DNA from: Tubiluchus corallicola
Lineage: Eukaryota; Priapulida; Priapulimorpha; Priapulimorphida; Tubiluchidae
Direction of reading: 5' to 3'
NCBI GenBank assembly: GCA_030141605.1
Contig: JAQGDQ010000001.1
Location: 932,001 to 996,000, forward strand
DNA: 64,000 bases
Of the stretch, positions 12,601 to 27,690 are shown piece by piece. The notes under the pieces are model-generated. The model was not told where the DNA came from and made no database searches. It saw only the letters and a program-made list of their open reading frames with translations. Position 1 is the stretch's first letter, and each line of letters begins with the position of its first letter. The position numbers and the translations under genes were made by a program.

Positions 12601-14462
12601 ACTGATATTTAGCCCGTTATGTCTTTCTTAAGTGTGATGGTTAGTGATTACACGGACCATAGGTACTTCACAGTAAAACAGAATTTAATTTTATTTGTAT
12701 TATGTTTCTCACATTTTTGCTTGTATTTTCCGCGTATTATTATCGCCAGCGCTTAGTTTGCCATTTACGAGTACCTACAAAATTTTTAATATGTAAATTT
12801 ACACAAGACTGAAATAGTTGTAGACCGCTTTAAGGAGTCATATGGTTCTTATAGATGATTTATGCTTCAGAAAGACCGCGATTTAATGTTTTTTATAGCG
12901 TGTTTTTATCAAGGCTACCGGGAATAACGTGAAGTGAAAACGTTTTGCCCTGTTTTCGCAATTTTAAAGTAAGCCTTATCTTTGTTTGAGAGAGCCAAAT
13001 CTTTGAGTTTATAATAGTTACATAATCTGTTCGAAAGGCCTATTTAAGCTTCGTGGGAGGAAGGGCTATAATAGTTTTGCGTATAGTAAGTTCTTTACTA
13101 AATGCGTATATCCGATTCTCCTAAAATTTCATCTCTGAATAACCTGCGGAAAAAACATTTGCAAAATTATTTTGTAAGAACATTGGAATGTGTTCTTTAA
13201 AAAGATGAAAAAACGGCTATTATATTATTTGTCTTTTAGAAAACACAGTCTCCTAAACACATCCACCGGGACGAATGTCGATCATTTAGCTTGAAATTCT
13301 ACGTGGCCCCTTTACCAGAAAAACTACGTGAAGAACAGATACATTTTCTGTCATGTACATACGTGATACGTCTGTCAACTTATTGCTGATATATAATGAA
13401 AAGATTGCAGAGTTGGCGAATAAAACACCACATGGACTGTTCGTACAAATTTGTGGGCCAGTGGTATGCCACATGTCATACCATATAATAATAGCAACAG
13501 AATTAATATAATTGTTTAGATTCAAAATAATGTCTGCTTTTCTCATACAGTGTTTCATGCGTGCAACCAGATGGCATACAAAGATAGCTATCATGAAAGT
13601 ACACATGTATTACGACGCGCCAAATAACGAAAACAATTCGGTGAACGATTGTACTACTAGTTTTTGCTATATATCGCTACACCCTATAATATTATGATGA
13701 TTACATTGTAAGAAATGAAAGAAGTTAAAAAAAAATCAATGTCCCATTGGTATATCATGTTCACACGCTTTTTCATGATGACTATTTTCACCAAGAAATC
13801 ACGCAGTTTTTATTTGTTTGGTCACTTCAAACACGGGAAACTTTCACTTTTTTAGTTTTTGGAGGATTTCTTCAGTGCATTTTCATGTTTTGTGTAGTTT
13901 CACGTAATAGCTGAATGTGGATTTTCTTTTCTTGTTTTTTTGTTGTATTTAGTGCAGGAATATGTTAATAGAACTGTTGCAGTGGAGAAAATTAAGAAGC
14001 AATTTTTATAAAAATATGCATAACTTGAAATTGCCCATAAAATAAATAACTTTGTGTATACTACGTAGAATAGTAAATGGTGTCGCTGTGTCTGATTACA
14101 GCAATTCGTCAAATCATTCGAAGTTACTTTTGTGTGTTAAAAGTGAAATCAAGATTAAATAGTTAGAACAAATAAATTAAAACTGATCGTAGATAAAGTT
14201 GCAAAGAAAGAGGAGAGATACTCTATTTTTGGGGTGGAGGAAGGCCAATCAAAATGATGTTTTGCTGATCCACAGCATGTAGCTGCATGTCTTCATGCAT
14301 GCATTTTTCACATTTTCCAAACGGTCCATCAAACTGCAAATTTATCCAGCCTATGTCGGTCGGGTAATTCCCGACGGTCTTGGCAGGCTCAGACTTCCCC
14401 CTCTGCCGCCAATTCCCCCTGATTAAATGTCACACGGTTTAGTCTCCGCAACGAATGTAGAT
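12601..14462. other. AT-rich intergenic DNA, nothing recognised
   Basis: No gene, RNA or delimited repeat is supported. A more GC-rich patch around 14340-14450 (containing GTCGGTCGGGTAATTCCCGAC) is unassigned. Confidence 0.35.
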
Positions 14463-14518
14463 AAAAATGACACAGGAAAAATGGCGCAGTAAAATGGCAC
14501 AAGAAAAAGGGCACAAAT
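14463..14518. repeat. 14-bp tandem repeat, four units
   Basis: The units AAAAATGACACAGG, AAAAATGGCGCAGT, AAAATGGCACAAGA and a fourth related unit follow one another at a 14-bp period. It is a short imperfect minisatellite with no coding sense. Confidence 0.75.
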
Positions 14519-15445
14519 AGAAAAATGAAATGTAAAACTAAAATGTACTCAGTAGTAAGATTCCAACATAGTAAGATTCCAACAAAAACCGAACAATCCT
14601 GAACATGTTCGTCTGATTTTTTTGACTAAAAACATAAAAAAAGATGAACAGACAATCATACAGAATATGCCTATATAAATCATTAATCATTATACATACT
14701 TTGCGAAAAAATCCACAAAATATTTTGTTCATAAAATAGACTTATATTCAATCGCGTACGATATCCTACTTAGTGTTCGTTTACAATTTTTGACTGCCCT
14801 TATGACATTGATAATATAAATATGCTGCATTTACTAACTGAAGTTAGCTTATATGGTTATATATATAAGCAAAGGTTATAGAAAGTATTACATTATAGTT
14901 TTCTAAGCGTGAATTCCTCGAAATGGAACCTAAAACTCGTATGTCATTCGTCGAAGCATTCATTACATTACCCTATCTTGTAGTTCCTCCTCTTTCCAAA
15001 GAACATATTTAGCATGCTTTTCTTACCAGTGCCATTTTTGCCGTGCACTCTCCGCAACGGTCGATTGTAGCACATATTGCTTGACACCGAATTTACACTT
15101 AACCTTTTCTTAGCTTTTGAACTGCCTTAATTTTTTGTGATGGCCATTTTTTAACCTGGTTCGCACATACGATCATTTCAGATCAACCTTCTAAAGTTAT
15201 CCACACTTGGATCTGTTCATTACCAGGACAGTGAGCAACAATTGTGGCTTTAAGGCCACAAATGTCCGAGTTTCTTGTTTTATTTAATTTAATTTTTAAG
15301 TTAAGTTTAAGTTTTAATTTATACTGATTTAGTTCATAGGGGCTATACCTTGTCACCGACATTGTGAAGCCGTTTTTGTAAACTAAATTTTCGCCACTAA
15401 ATGGGCAATTAAAAATCCGCTCCGTTTTTCCTTCCTCTGTGACGT

Positions 15446-15570
15446 ATTTTATTGTTTCATCCACTCGTTCTCATTCTCTTGCCCAGTCTTTTTTCTACCT
15501 CACTCTGCTCTTCTCCTCTTCTTTCTTTCTCTCTCCTTCTCCCCGCTCTCTTCTTTTTGTTCTCTCCGTT
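15446..15570. repeat. Pyrimidine (CT) tract
   Basis: A strongly strand-biased C/T stretch with TTCT and CTCT words. It resembles the tract at 27595-27690. The serine/leucine-rich reading frame across it follows from composition. The preceding 14.5-15.4 kb holds nothing recognisable. Confidence 0.8.
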
Positions 15571-15902
15571 TGCTAATTACCTGCATTCGCAAGCTAGGAC
15601 CCCAGCAGCAATTTTGCCCTTTCAAGCACTAAGTTCCGCATACTGATTTCATAATCTTGTCTGGAATTACAATTAAAATATGCATTTTAAAATAAAATAT
15701 TAATCATCATCAACTAATTTTAATTTAAATGTGCTTTATAGTTCATAAGCTGTTTAGTTTTTGTAATAAATATTGATAACAATATAAGCAAAAAACTGAA
15801 GCAAGTATCAACAACTTGTAAACTAGTATTGCAATATATTAACGCTCAATAGACGTAAAATTTAGAAATAAACATTTAATTTACAACAAAGAAAATTATT
15901 TA

Positions 15903-16070
15903 AATAATAATAATAATAGCAATAATAATAATATTAATGATAAAGGTAACAATAACAAAAACAACAACAACAACAACGATAATAATAATAATAGTAATAA
16001 TCTTTATCATCATCATAATAATAATAATAATAATAATAAAAATAAAAATAGTAATAATAATAATAATAAC

Positions 16071-16103
<33 letters not shown>
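15903..16103. repeat. Interrupted (AAT)n microsatellite
   Basis: An AAT tract broken by AAC, GAT and ATC units, older-looking than the tract at 9.96 kb. It abuts the second copy of the 153-bp repeat in the same orientation. Confidence 0.9.
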
Positions 16104-16256
16104 CTTTATAGTTTATCATAATGTTATTTCGTTAAATCCATGTGCTGACTGCTGAGTGGAAGAAACAACGGTACCTTAAATTATTAAGTCTTTGGTATGA
16201 CTTGGTCAGGACCTTGAATCACGACCTATAGGGTGGGAAGCAAGAATGTTACCACA
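16104..16256 (-). mobile_element. 153-bp dispersed repeat, copy 2
   Basis: It matches 10144-10296 over its full length with about four substitutions, and homology stops at the same base (ACCACA). Two independent insertions with the same end points and a simple-repeat tail fit retroposition of a short element or of a 5'-truncated LINE tail. Confidence 0.7.
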
Positions 16257-17512
16257 ATTCTATTGACCAACATTGCTTATTACATATTGAATCAAACAGT
16301 TTGCTAGACAGAATAAGTTCCTAGTTAACTGATTTAGATAGGGTATTTGAAGGATAGAAAAAGTTCCTAGTTAACTTATTTAAATGGGATATTGGGAAAC
16401 TCACCAAGTTAGGCCTAAATGAATAGATAGTTGCGTTTAAAAATTTCACATTGGTTCTATTTTTGCCGATACTGCTATAATTATTTTATGTACGTGATTG
16501 TACTGTACGTTCGACTGATGCAGTATATAACACCGAATTTTGCAGTTTTGACTAATGGTTAAAGGCGTGCAACCTCTGCTTGCAAATCCCCAATCAAGTT
16601 GGCCAAGAGGACCTATAGAAGTGCACTGGTGTGGAAAGACAGGTGTTGTGAAAGTTGTATAGGCTTGCGATGATTGACGCATCAACTGGTTTCTAAGAGC
16701 TCTAAATGGAAAATATCTCGAGCTGGGGCCCTGGCGACTGATTATTCTAACGACCTACCAATGCTGCCAATAGTAATCTCGAATATCTAAACGGAAGCGA
16801 ACTGTAATTTTTCTGGCATTCGAATGAAAAACAATTATTTTGTGTTTTGAACTAAATACAAACTGAGTCCCATGATGGAAGAAAATCATGATAGTTGAAG
16901 CATTAAGGTGTAATTACTTAATAGGTTTTCATAATTACTGGTTTTTATTCGAACAAATAATTCGATAATACGATAAATTATATTATAAAAACACACTTCG
17001 CCGTTAATCACGAAAAATGCATAAGTGCAAAATTTCACTAAAGCGAATTCGTAAAAAATAGATTTATTGTACTTCTAATTATTTTGCTTTTAATAGAAAT
17101 TTGGGTTTATTCTAATAATGTGCGAAATTAACTGCATCGTTTAACAAGAAGTGACGAAAAAAACATTAGATGTGACAAAACATCTTGAAAAATGCATAGT
17201 AGGCTTAAACTAGTCTGTGAGCCTCAATGGAAATTAAAGGAGGATCAGCTTATTAATAATGCTTTACCTTTTTGGGTAATTATGTCGTCCCGTTAGGCAT
17301 ATGATATCAATGTTATTACTATTTATCGCGACGGTGGCGCCTTCTATTAAAATTATTATTGAATGGACAGAAGGTAGTGTCCTTTGAAACTTCATCTCCA
17401 CCCATTGTTCAAAATGACAGTAATTAATAGTACCATTCTGCCTTTAAGAAATAGTAGTAAAAAGTAAATCATTGTAATTAACAATTAGATGTCAATGTAA
17501 TTTTAACATTTA
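16257..17512. other. AT-rich intergenic DNA, nothing recognised
   Basis: No exon, RNA gene or bounded repeat could be supported on either strand. Confidence 0.35.
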
Positions 17513-17564
17513 ACTTTAGTATACTAAAGTACTAGTATACTAGTATACTTTAGTGCACTAAAGT
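17513..17564. repeat. Nested palindrome cluster
   Basis: A perfect 18-bp palindrome ACTTTAGTATACTAAAGT (17513-17530) overlaps the palindrome TACTAGTATACTAGTA (17530-17545). A third, ACTTTAGTGCACTAAAGT (17547-17564), follows. The whole 52-bp block is itself almost its own reverse complement. It could extrude as a cruciform or be a very short fold-back element. Confidence 0.75.
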
Positions 17565-20500
17565 ATAGAGGAGGTGGGAAAGAGACGCCGCGCTTGTCGG
17601 GAATGCATTTATAACCTCAGCGTGGGAATTCAATTTTATACGTCTCATAAAAAATACATATAACTAGGACTACCATAAATATTTATTAGGCATACAGTTA
17701 CTGTTACTATTAGCAAGATAATTCTGCGTTGGATAAATCATTATGCACTGTTGCACTGCATAATACACTGCTGAATTGTTTCATTAAAATATAAAAGGAA
17801 CTTACTATATAAACTATATAGTGACTTACTTTATACTATATAAATAAAACTTTAGAAAAAGCCCGACTTGCAAAAGGAAAGGGTATAATAAATACATAAA
17901 AATCAAAATATTTTAAAGTAACCACTGCATTCATATTTTCTAAATAATACAATAATTGTATTAAATTTTCGTTGCTTTTGTCCTTGGTTAACTGCAAAAT
18001 TATTGGTCTATCGCATTGATTTACTAGCTTAAATCAAAGAGCTTTGATCGCTTCATTTTAATTACGAAACACAACTTTTACGAACTTTTTACTACTCTTC
18101 TTTCTTTAACACTGTGGTTTTTCAGCCTCTTTATTGAAGCAATGCTTTGATCAATTTGCTAAAAAGTGCGGTATGGTGTATTCTTTGCCAAGTAGTTAAA
18201 TTATCAGAATGAGCCCTATTTGGCCTCATCACACTCACAAAAGCAAATATGGATCAGAAGTCGGTAAATATTTCACCATCGTGATGAGCTGTGCAAAAAC
18301 TTGACTTAGAATGTTGTTCGAGTCCATGCAGTATAGTAGTGGAGTTTCGGTAAAGTTTACTCAGCGAGGACTTTGCAGAAATTCAACTTGTGGAAATGCA
18401 GTCGCGCGCATATAGCATGTGTATAATATAAAGAGTAAACTTATTTTCAAAAATTTTGCAGTGAAAAAAATCAGTTAACTTTTTGCAGTATTTGTAGTTA
18501 TAATTATTGAAGTTTACATTTTATGCATTTGTAAATATAATAGAATAAATTTATGATTATGATTAATTTTCTGCTTAATCTACATTAGTCATCCTTGCCA
18601 TATTGCTCCGTCGTCCACTGCTGTTTGTATATTTACTTCTCAATAGTTGCCACTTTTAGTTACTTGAACTGAGAAATTCAATTGTCTTAATTACAGCTTT
18701 ACGGGTTTAACAGTGACTTTCACGTGAGGGCGTCATCATATCAACATTTTAATAATACATAAATTTATGATGTATTAATTACTTCTAAAATAAGTATGCC
18801 TATTTATTTACCAGTTGTTGCGGTTAAGGTAATTAACTCACAATTTAATTGCTAATAGTTTTGGAGTAGCCTACTTATAATTCATGTACAGATAGCGCAA
18901 ATCGAATGCTCGTCATTAGCTTCGGTATTTAACGAGTAAATATAACAAACTCACAATAATGAGTGTAAACTTAATTGTTAAGTACGTAAACGAGTTATAT
19001 AATTAAAACCAAATTATAAACAGACTCGATACATAAAGATACGCAGCAATAGTTATAAGGGCTATAAGCCTATATCTACTGTAGTAGAAGTTTCTGGTTT
19101 TACTTATCTAATTATAATGGTTACGTTATGCCTGTGTGAAATTTTATGTAACTGCAATTTTTTAAAGCATTTTAGCATAGTTTATGTAAGAGGTGTTTTA
19201 AGTTTCTTTTGGGCCAGGTATATTTTTATCCGCATTTCATGTCCTACTTCAAGAACAGACACACAATATAATTTACTAAAATAAACTTACTAAATTTACT
19301 AATATTTTTATCAGTAAATCTTAGTCGTCGGCGGAGCGTAATTTTATGAATTCAAAATGCGTTATTTGTGAAGGCCTTTAGCGTTCAGATAATGCGTGTT
19401 TTGGTCGATACAGGTGATTTCTTAGCCAGACAATAACACAGTATAATGCAATGCCCACAGGTGTATATACAGTATAACTACTATTAGGTACAATTCAGCA
19501 TTCAGACGATGAATAGGCGGTACAGTGATGCGTATAGGGTACACAAAGAGAAATGATAGTTGTAGAAAATGAAGGAATGTGATTGGACTATTATAGTGTA
19601 CACAATGTGTTTAGGATTTCACTATAGGCAATGATTAGCACACTTACGCTCCTCTGCTGTAACAGTTACGAATGTTTAAAAACAATTAAGAACTATTATT
19701 TTTTAATTAATCAAAATTTCGTCCAACTTTTTACTGGATAAATCTGCATGTGTATGCGCAAGTCTGCGCATAAACTATATATGAAACAGTAATTTTAAAT
19801 TTAAAGGTGATTAAAACTTTCTCTTAAATTTGTGTTTAACAAACTTTTCAGGATGCACTATCAAGGCAATCGATAGGCCATCGGGTACAGTAACTTGCAA
19901 AGAGTACTATGGACAATTCACATTGAATTTTGAGCATTAATAAATGGAGTGTTATTAAAAGAAATCTAAAGATTTTTTTATTAGTATTAATCATCTTAGT
20001 GTTTCGTGTAATTACTGTATAGGGCTCGTGCAATGATAATTATTTGAATAGATAAAAAATATAGATAACTATATATAATAGAAGGTAATGTAAAATTTCT
20101 AGCACTTTTTCCCATACTTGATATCGCTGTATTAATTCTCCAGTACCTAGTATTTTTTATTCATAAACACGTTGTAATGAGTTGCAAACGTGCGAAATAA
20201 TCCAATTTAGTTTAATTCTGTTAATTTAAGTTCAGCGTCTGTATTGTGAGCTAGCCGTTTAATTTATAGTGTTGAGGATAAAAACTGCAGTGAATTACGG
20301 TACCATATTGTTCACAAACAATATGTAAACAGAACATTAAGATTCAGCTAACATAGTGTTTTACTACAATGAGGTGGTGTTGGTTTTTACTGCACCATTA
20401 GCACTTAATTTTATGAAAATATTAAAATACTCCCAAGCTTTCAATTAGTTATTTGAAATACCATATTTTCTAATTAATATGTGGATTAATAAATACAAAA

Positions 20501-20929
20501 AATTGTATCGTAACGTTAGTAAATTTATACATTTCTCTAGCTATATAATATGTAGCCAACGACTAGCCTATAGATACAGGATTGCGGGATAAATTATAGA
20601 TTAATAATGATTATAAAAGTTTCTACTGTAACGTAAAAATGACTGCATACACTCGTGTATGAGCCTGTATGGCTGTTAGTTACCATTTGAACTTTCATTT
20701 TACTTTGAGGAGAAATGTTTTGGTTACAATTGGTTCAAAATTGTGTTCATTTTTAAATGTCCTAATTTTTAAAAATTTATATTATGTAAAATTGAAACCC
20801 TGAAACAGTCTGAAAGTAAAAATGTTAAGCTGAAATTCGTGGTTTAAATATTTTAACGCGCTGTTCTAGCAAAGCAAGCCGCCTTTAATTCCACGCGAAA
20901 ATTCAATTTATTTTTAGATTCCTATCATG
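17565..20929. other. AT-rich intergenic DNA, nothing recognised
   Basis: It lies between the palindrome and the SoxB1 3' side. I see no coding exon, RNA gene or bounded repeat. Being in the gene-poor flank of SoxB1 it could hold enhancers, but nothing in the bare sequence shows this. Confidence 0.3.
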
Positions 20930-21116
20930 TTCTCTCCAGCGGTCCAGTTGTTTCTAGACGATTTGGCCGTCAACGAACTTATAATTTCTCATCGTATTTA
21001 CGTGATATAAGATGTACATGTCAGTTCGTAACTCATTCATCACTGTATCGTGGCATTCCATCGGTTCAATAAACTGTGGTCACCGTCGCGGCTCCCCGGA
21101 CACAAATCGACGCATC
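20930..21116 (+). mobile_element. Possible solo LTR fragment
   Basis: This patch is clearly more GC-rich than its surroundings. It contains TTCAATAAACTGTGG followed by GTCACCGTCGCGGCTCCCCG, resembling the poly(A) signal plus R/U5 junction of an LTR. It can be read from TG to CA, but there is no matching target-site duplication and no internal region, so the call is tentative. Confidence 0.2.
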
Positions 21117-24100
21117 AAAATACATTAACATTCATATCTCTGGATGAGTAATACGAGCCTGCCTTTTTATTTCTGGTTACAACCAGCTATAGAACTATAA
21201 ATTAGTATGCTATAAAGGTCGTTGCCAAGGATGTGTTGTTTCATTAGCTTTCTGGGGTCAAAAATTCATTTTATTACGCAGACCTATCTTTATAAAATAA
21301 TTATAATTGTTGTATCTTATACATGGAAGGGAAAATCGATATATTCTACTATAGGTCTACCACCGAGAAAAATAAATATCAATTCGTTGACAAATATTTC
21401 ACATAATCTTTGACACAGATTTGTTTAACCCACATTTTTATGAATAGAGCATTAATAAAAAATGTAAAGTTTTTGCTACATTTTTGAGCCATATTTTATG
21501 GTAACTAAATTGTATTTCATGTGAAATTAACGCCTTATCCCCGAGTTACAGTTCCATGATGATACCTGAAAAATTATGTTCATAAAGTTTTTTGTTAGGT
21601 AAACGAACTATTGCTTATATGTGTATGCAATATTAGTTTGACTTTGATTATGCAAATTAAACAGCAGCTATAAAGTCGGTTGCCATAACAGGAATGTAAT
21701 AATTTTCTGTCAACTGCAAAGTTTTGGTACTACTGTACATGTTCAAAGTTGTTATTGCTGGCAAAAGGTAAGTAAACTTCTAAGAAGCATTATTAAAAAC
21801 AACTTAATTTATTCAGGGTATAGTAATATAAAAAACAATAGCTGTCTTTCGTACGCTTGTAATCAAAATTGTTTCAAAACTATAATTATTATTTACATAT
21901 CTATGACAAAACTGACAACTTATAAGTGAGCAATTATATACAAAACAATATTATTTTCTAAATACAAAGAAACTATAATTGAACACTTTGGTCAAATTCA
22001 ATTCACATTTGATTGTTTAAACTTACCAATGTCAAAATGTCAAATATTATAAATTGCCGTATGCGTTGCAATTATACACAAATCTCGCAAGTGTCTTAAG
22101 AAGCTGACTGTAAACTCTTAAAAGATTATAATTTAACTAGGCAGCAAAAATAACGCACACGATATTGTAATTTAAGCTAACCACTTTTACGGCATTAAAC
22201 TAAAAGGCGAGCCTTGTGTAAAACAACTTAGGCACAAAAACAATGGAGGAAAAATACAATGAAAGAAATGGTAAAACTCTTTTTAGTGTTTTTTAACTAC
22301 ACACAAATACGAAAATGGAAGCTGTGAACAAAACACAATTATTACCAAACTAAAATCGCTGTGAAAACTAAAGATTCGCTCTATATATACATATACATGC
22401 ATATATATATATATATATCTGAACTCAAATCGCAAACGAACTGATATGATCGACGACTCATTTTCGAAACTGACCCAAGGTCCAACATCCACACACAGCA
22501 AATATGCACATTTTCAGACATTTTTTGGCTAAAATAACACATCTCGTGAGCGATTTTGTTATTTTTGTCAAAATCTTGCAAATATTCCCACCAGAGACAA
22601 AACTCGTGTGGTAACATTTATAGTCTGAATTTCTTTCAAAGACAAAATAAATAAACATTCAAGATAATAATAATAATAATAACACGAATATATAACTGAG
22701 ACAAAATGCGCGATGACCTAAAATAATACATCTGGAGACAAAAATAATCTCATAGGCCTACTGTACTACAGGTAGCTACAAAATTTATACTGTTCGCATT
22801 AACAAAAAGATCACACGCATTACAGATATTGACACACATTTTACAGATAAAGACAGAAAGCGTTTATAAAATGTACTGTATCAATATAAGTCCAAATGAA
22901 CAAAAAATGTATGTTTTAGCAAATAAATTTAAGAGCAAAAACTAGCACATCAGGAAAACTAACAAAACCAGAACTTTTATTACAAAAAATAGCTCAAAAC
23001 CAGGCTATTTTCGCGTATTTTTATGACGAATGGCAGTCAAATGCTCATATTTTCTTAATTGTGAATATTTGTAACGGCAAAAGAAAATATCGAAAGTCTT
23101 AAGACATTTAGCAAAGGCCTACTTTTCAAGAATGACACACTAAAACAGACAAAAACGTCAAAATAATGAGTATCTTAGAGCCTGGAGCTCGAAAGCAAAA
23201 TTCCAAAATTCTTACTGACAAAAGTAGGCCTCCATATTACCGCTAGCATCTGTAAGTCTAAATAGACTATACAAGCTAACATCTGAGAAAAATTGTCTGT
23301 TGTAACTAGCCATAAAATTTCAAAGACATAATGGGTGCTATTTGAGAGGGGAACTGACAATATTAGAACAGTTATAATAATATTTTGACTATCATAGTAT
23401 ACCACACACGTCGTAGGTGAATATGTTTTCCGAAAACAGAAACAATAAACGAAGACTTCTACTCCACTTCTATTGATTACTAGCACTATTTAATTTTATA
23501 GTAATAAATTTGCAATGAACAGCTTTTACGGGTTTCACATTTTTTTGCAAAAAAATTGGAAGGATGAAGTTTGATGCCTTTAAATTTTTAAACATATTTA
23601 CATAAAATGACATGGTAGACACGCTATGAACCAGTTTTTCATAAAAACAGAAAGATATGGAAAATGGTGAAAATTACAGAAGCTTATACATTAACTTAGC
23701 TATGGCAATACGAAAAGAAATGTAATTTTCACGTAAAAATAGGCCTAATTAAATTACAATTTTAAGAAAAAGAAACTAGTCTATTAGTGGATATGATAAT
23801 AAACTATCATAAATACATTACTTAAAATACAATTAAATTGATGATACATTAGATACGGCAGTGAGCTAATCATTTCAATGATGAGTCTTGCCCAGTGTCA
23901 ACAAAAAGCATAATAAATGCACTAAGAGAGATCAACGTGCTATCACTACACTTGTAGACCATATCAATACGATTATAACTCATGATGCCCAAAGTACTCA
24001 AGTAATAAAAATGGTTTTGGCAGAAAAATTCATGCATAAACAGATCTCTTAAACCTTAAAAGTACCCGGCTCGCTTTAAATCATGAAGTTGGCTGGTCCT

Positions 24101-24366
24101 GGTGGTCCAACATACATCTTTAAATATTCTTAAACGGACTTCAGAAAAAGATATCCAAAGGAATTAAGGCACAACACAGAAGTCAAAATAAAGATCTGAA
24201 AACGAGCAACCAGCACAAGGCACGTGGTGTTACACAACTTTTTGCTGACGCCAACGATTCAAATGCCAAGTCCTTTTTCGTTTCTCTCTCTCTCTCTTTC
24301 TACATATCAAAACTAATACTGTATGTGGTATTTTTTTAGGTTTGACAAATATTTGACCAGCAGTTT
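21117..24366 (-). other. SoxB1 3' flank and probable long 3' UTR
   Basis: There is no competing coding sequence. The minus strand is T-rich and U-rich if transcribed, as expected for a SoxB1 3' UTR. A minus-strand AATAAA lies at 22981-22976, about 1.4 kb past the stop, and another near 21813-21808. Simple repeats include a CT run near 24285-24300 and an (AT)n patch at about 22380-22420. The true 3' end cannot be fixed from sequence alone. Confidence 0.4.
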
Positions 24367-25640
<1,274 letters not shown>

Positions 25641-27594
25641 GCTGGGGCTCCCTACTCTGTAATACCTGTAATCAACAAAGGTATTAAACACACCCAGCTT
25701 AAACTATGTACCAGTGCCAAATGGAAGGTTAAATTTACATTTACTTGTAAATGATAATAAATATTGGGATTTGATGATTTATGTAGCAATATTCTACAAG
25801 CCAATCTATTAGACATTTCATTAGCCTTTGTTGTACTTGGTTGTGTGACTCTGGCTAGCGAAAGCAAAAACTAAAAAAAAGTCTCAAAATGATTAGGCAT
25901 TATTTTAAAAGGAGCATTATTTTAAAATTTTAATTTATCAAATCAATTATAACTTTTTATGGGGCTTAACAACAAAAGCATAAACGTGAAAAGGTTGCCA
26001 TGCTCACGCAATCTGAACTTTTTTCTCTGCTAAAATTACTATTTTACCTCAATTATCCAAATCTAACGCAATATCTTTCTTGGAAAAATGTGCACAAATC
26101 CAGGCCGTGCAATTCCAAGAACAATAACATACTATAGTATTCACCACGTGACATTTAATGACAATCACGCCTTAATGCTAGCCACTGGTTTTACTCTAGA
26201 TTGTGCTAAGTGGCAGGAGGGGGCAATTAGTCCGGTTTTATTACCAGGCTATTTTGTACCTTCTATTGCTTGGCCATTGTCCAAAGATGCTGTTTAGACC
26301 GACGCGTGGGGATTTTGTTTTTTTGGCCTACGCTTGTAATGAACCTATTATAACCTAGCTTATAAGCGCTGTTTACATTGGCATCTAAAAATAATTACAG
26401 GTAAATAACGTTGCCATTCAAAATTAATTTACAAAAAAAAAACTAAACTAATTGGTGCAGACACTAACTTCTAAGGCATTGTGTCTGCTGTAGTATTGTT
26501 TCATGCTAGTACCTGTATTTTTATAAAGAATTTTCCAAAGAATTTTTAGAAAGTAGGCAAAAGTTTACACGTGTGTAATAAAAATGACTGACGTGCTTCT
26601 GAAGTACAAAAACAATTTTATTTTGACAGTGCAAGACGTCCGTTAGTACATTTAGTTCTGTATAGAAAGAAACGCTTGTGGTTATAATGTGCACTTGCCA
26701 ATCTTTAAACTAAGCTTGACAAAATACGTACCCTGCTCACATGGAAGTCGAATAATAAAAAATAATAAACTAGCAAATGAAGAAATAAATAAGTGAATAA
26801 ATGTGTGAGTGATTGCACAGATGACAAAATGAACAAAATACGCGATAAAATAATTTTGTTAAAAATGTTCCTCTCCTGAGAAGATGCCACAAGTTATTTC
26901 ATTTCTCTGCTTCGAGGGATCTAGTGCCAGTAACTGGTTTTTCTTCTTAATACTTTTGTGTTATTGCTATTGTATTCTTTGTATTTTTTGTTTGTTTACA
27001 TTTTTCCGTGCTACGCATTTTGTGCTTAATCAGTGAGCATTATTATTATGAAATTCCAAAACTTAGTGTTTTTCGCGTATTTTTGCTTTCTTCCTTCCAA
27101 CTGAAAGTAGGTCATAGTGTTGTCATAAAAGATTTTATTTTAAAAAAAACTTCATATAATGGCGAAATATAGAACCGGATATGCGACAGATTTTAAAAAA
27201 CACACGCACCAGTATCATGCGTCACCTGCGCTATTGTATGCGCTATAACCCACGAATTTGAAGGAAAAAACACATCGACACACATTGCATTACTGTACGC
27301 CTGTACATTGTGTACGACCAACGGAGGAGCAACTCGTCTAAAAATAGAGAAGTAAGTAAGAAAGACATTGTTTGTTGAAACAAAATGTACATTTAATATG
27401 TTGACTTCTAGGTTGTCGGTATTGGAAACAACCAGTTACTATAATAATTGGCTGGATTAACATCTCCAAATGCCATCATCGCTGGATATGTTCTGATTGT
27501 TAGATCCTGGTTTCGCTTTAAAACGTTTTCGCAATTTAATCATCGTTAATCGTAAATTAATTGTATTGTAAGTAAAGGAATTTTTATCAGTGCC
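25641..27594. other. Intergenic DNA upstream of SoxB1, nothing recognised
   Basis: It contains short frames of ordinary composition but no exon, RNA gene or delimited element. As the 5' flank of a developmental regulator it may hold enhancers; the sequence does not show them. Confidence 0.3.
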
Positions 27595-27690
27595 TCCCAT
27601 CTCCTCTCCTCTTCTCTCTCTCTTCTCTTTCTCTCACTCTCTCTTTCTCTCACTCACTCTCACAGTCCTTCCTCTTCTCTCTCTCACTCG
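27595..27690. repeat. Pyrimidine (CT) tract
   Basis: TCTC/CTCT microsatellite with ACTC interruptions, similar in make-up to 15446-15570. Confidence 0.85.

Noticed and set aside
15934-16155. Poly-Tyr and poly-Ile frames on the two strands
   Set aside because: Translation of the interrupted AAT tract plus the 153-bp repeat.
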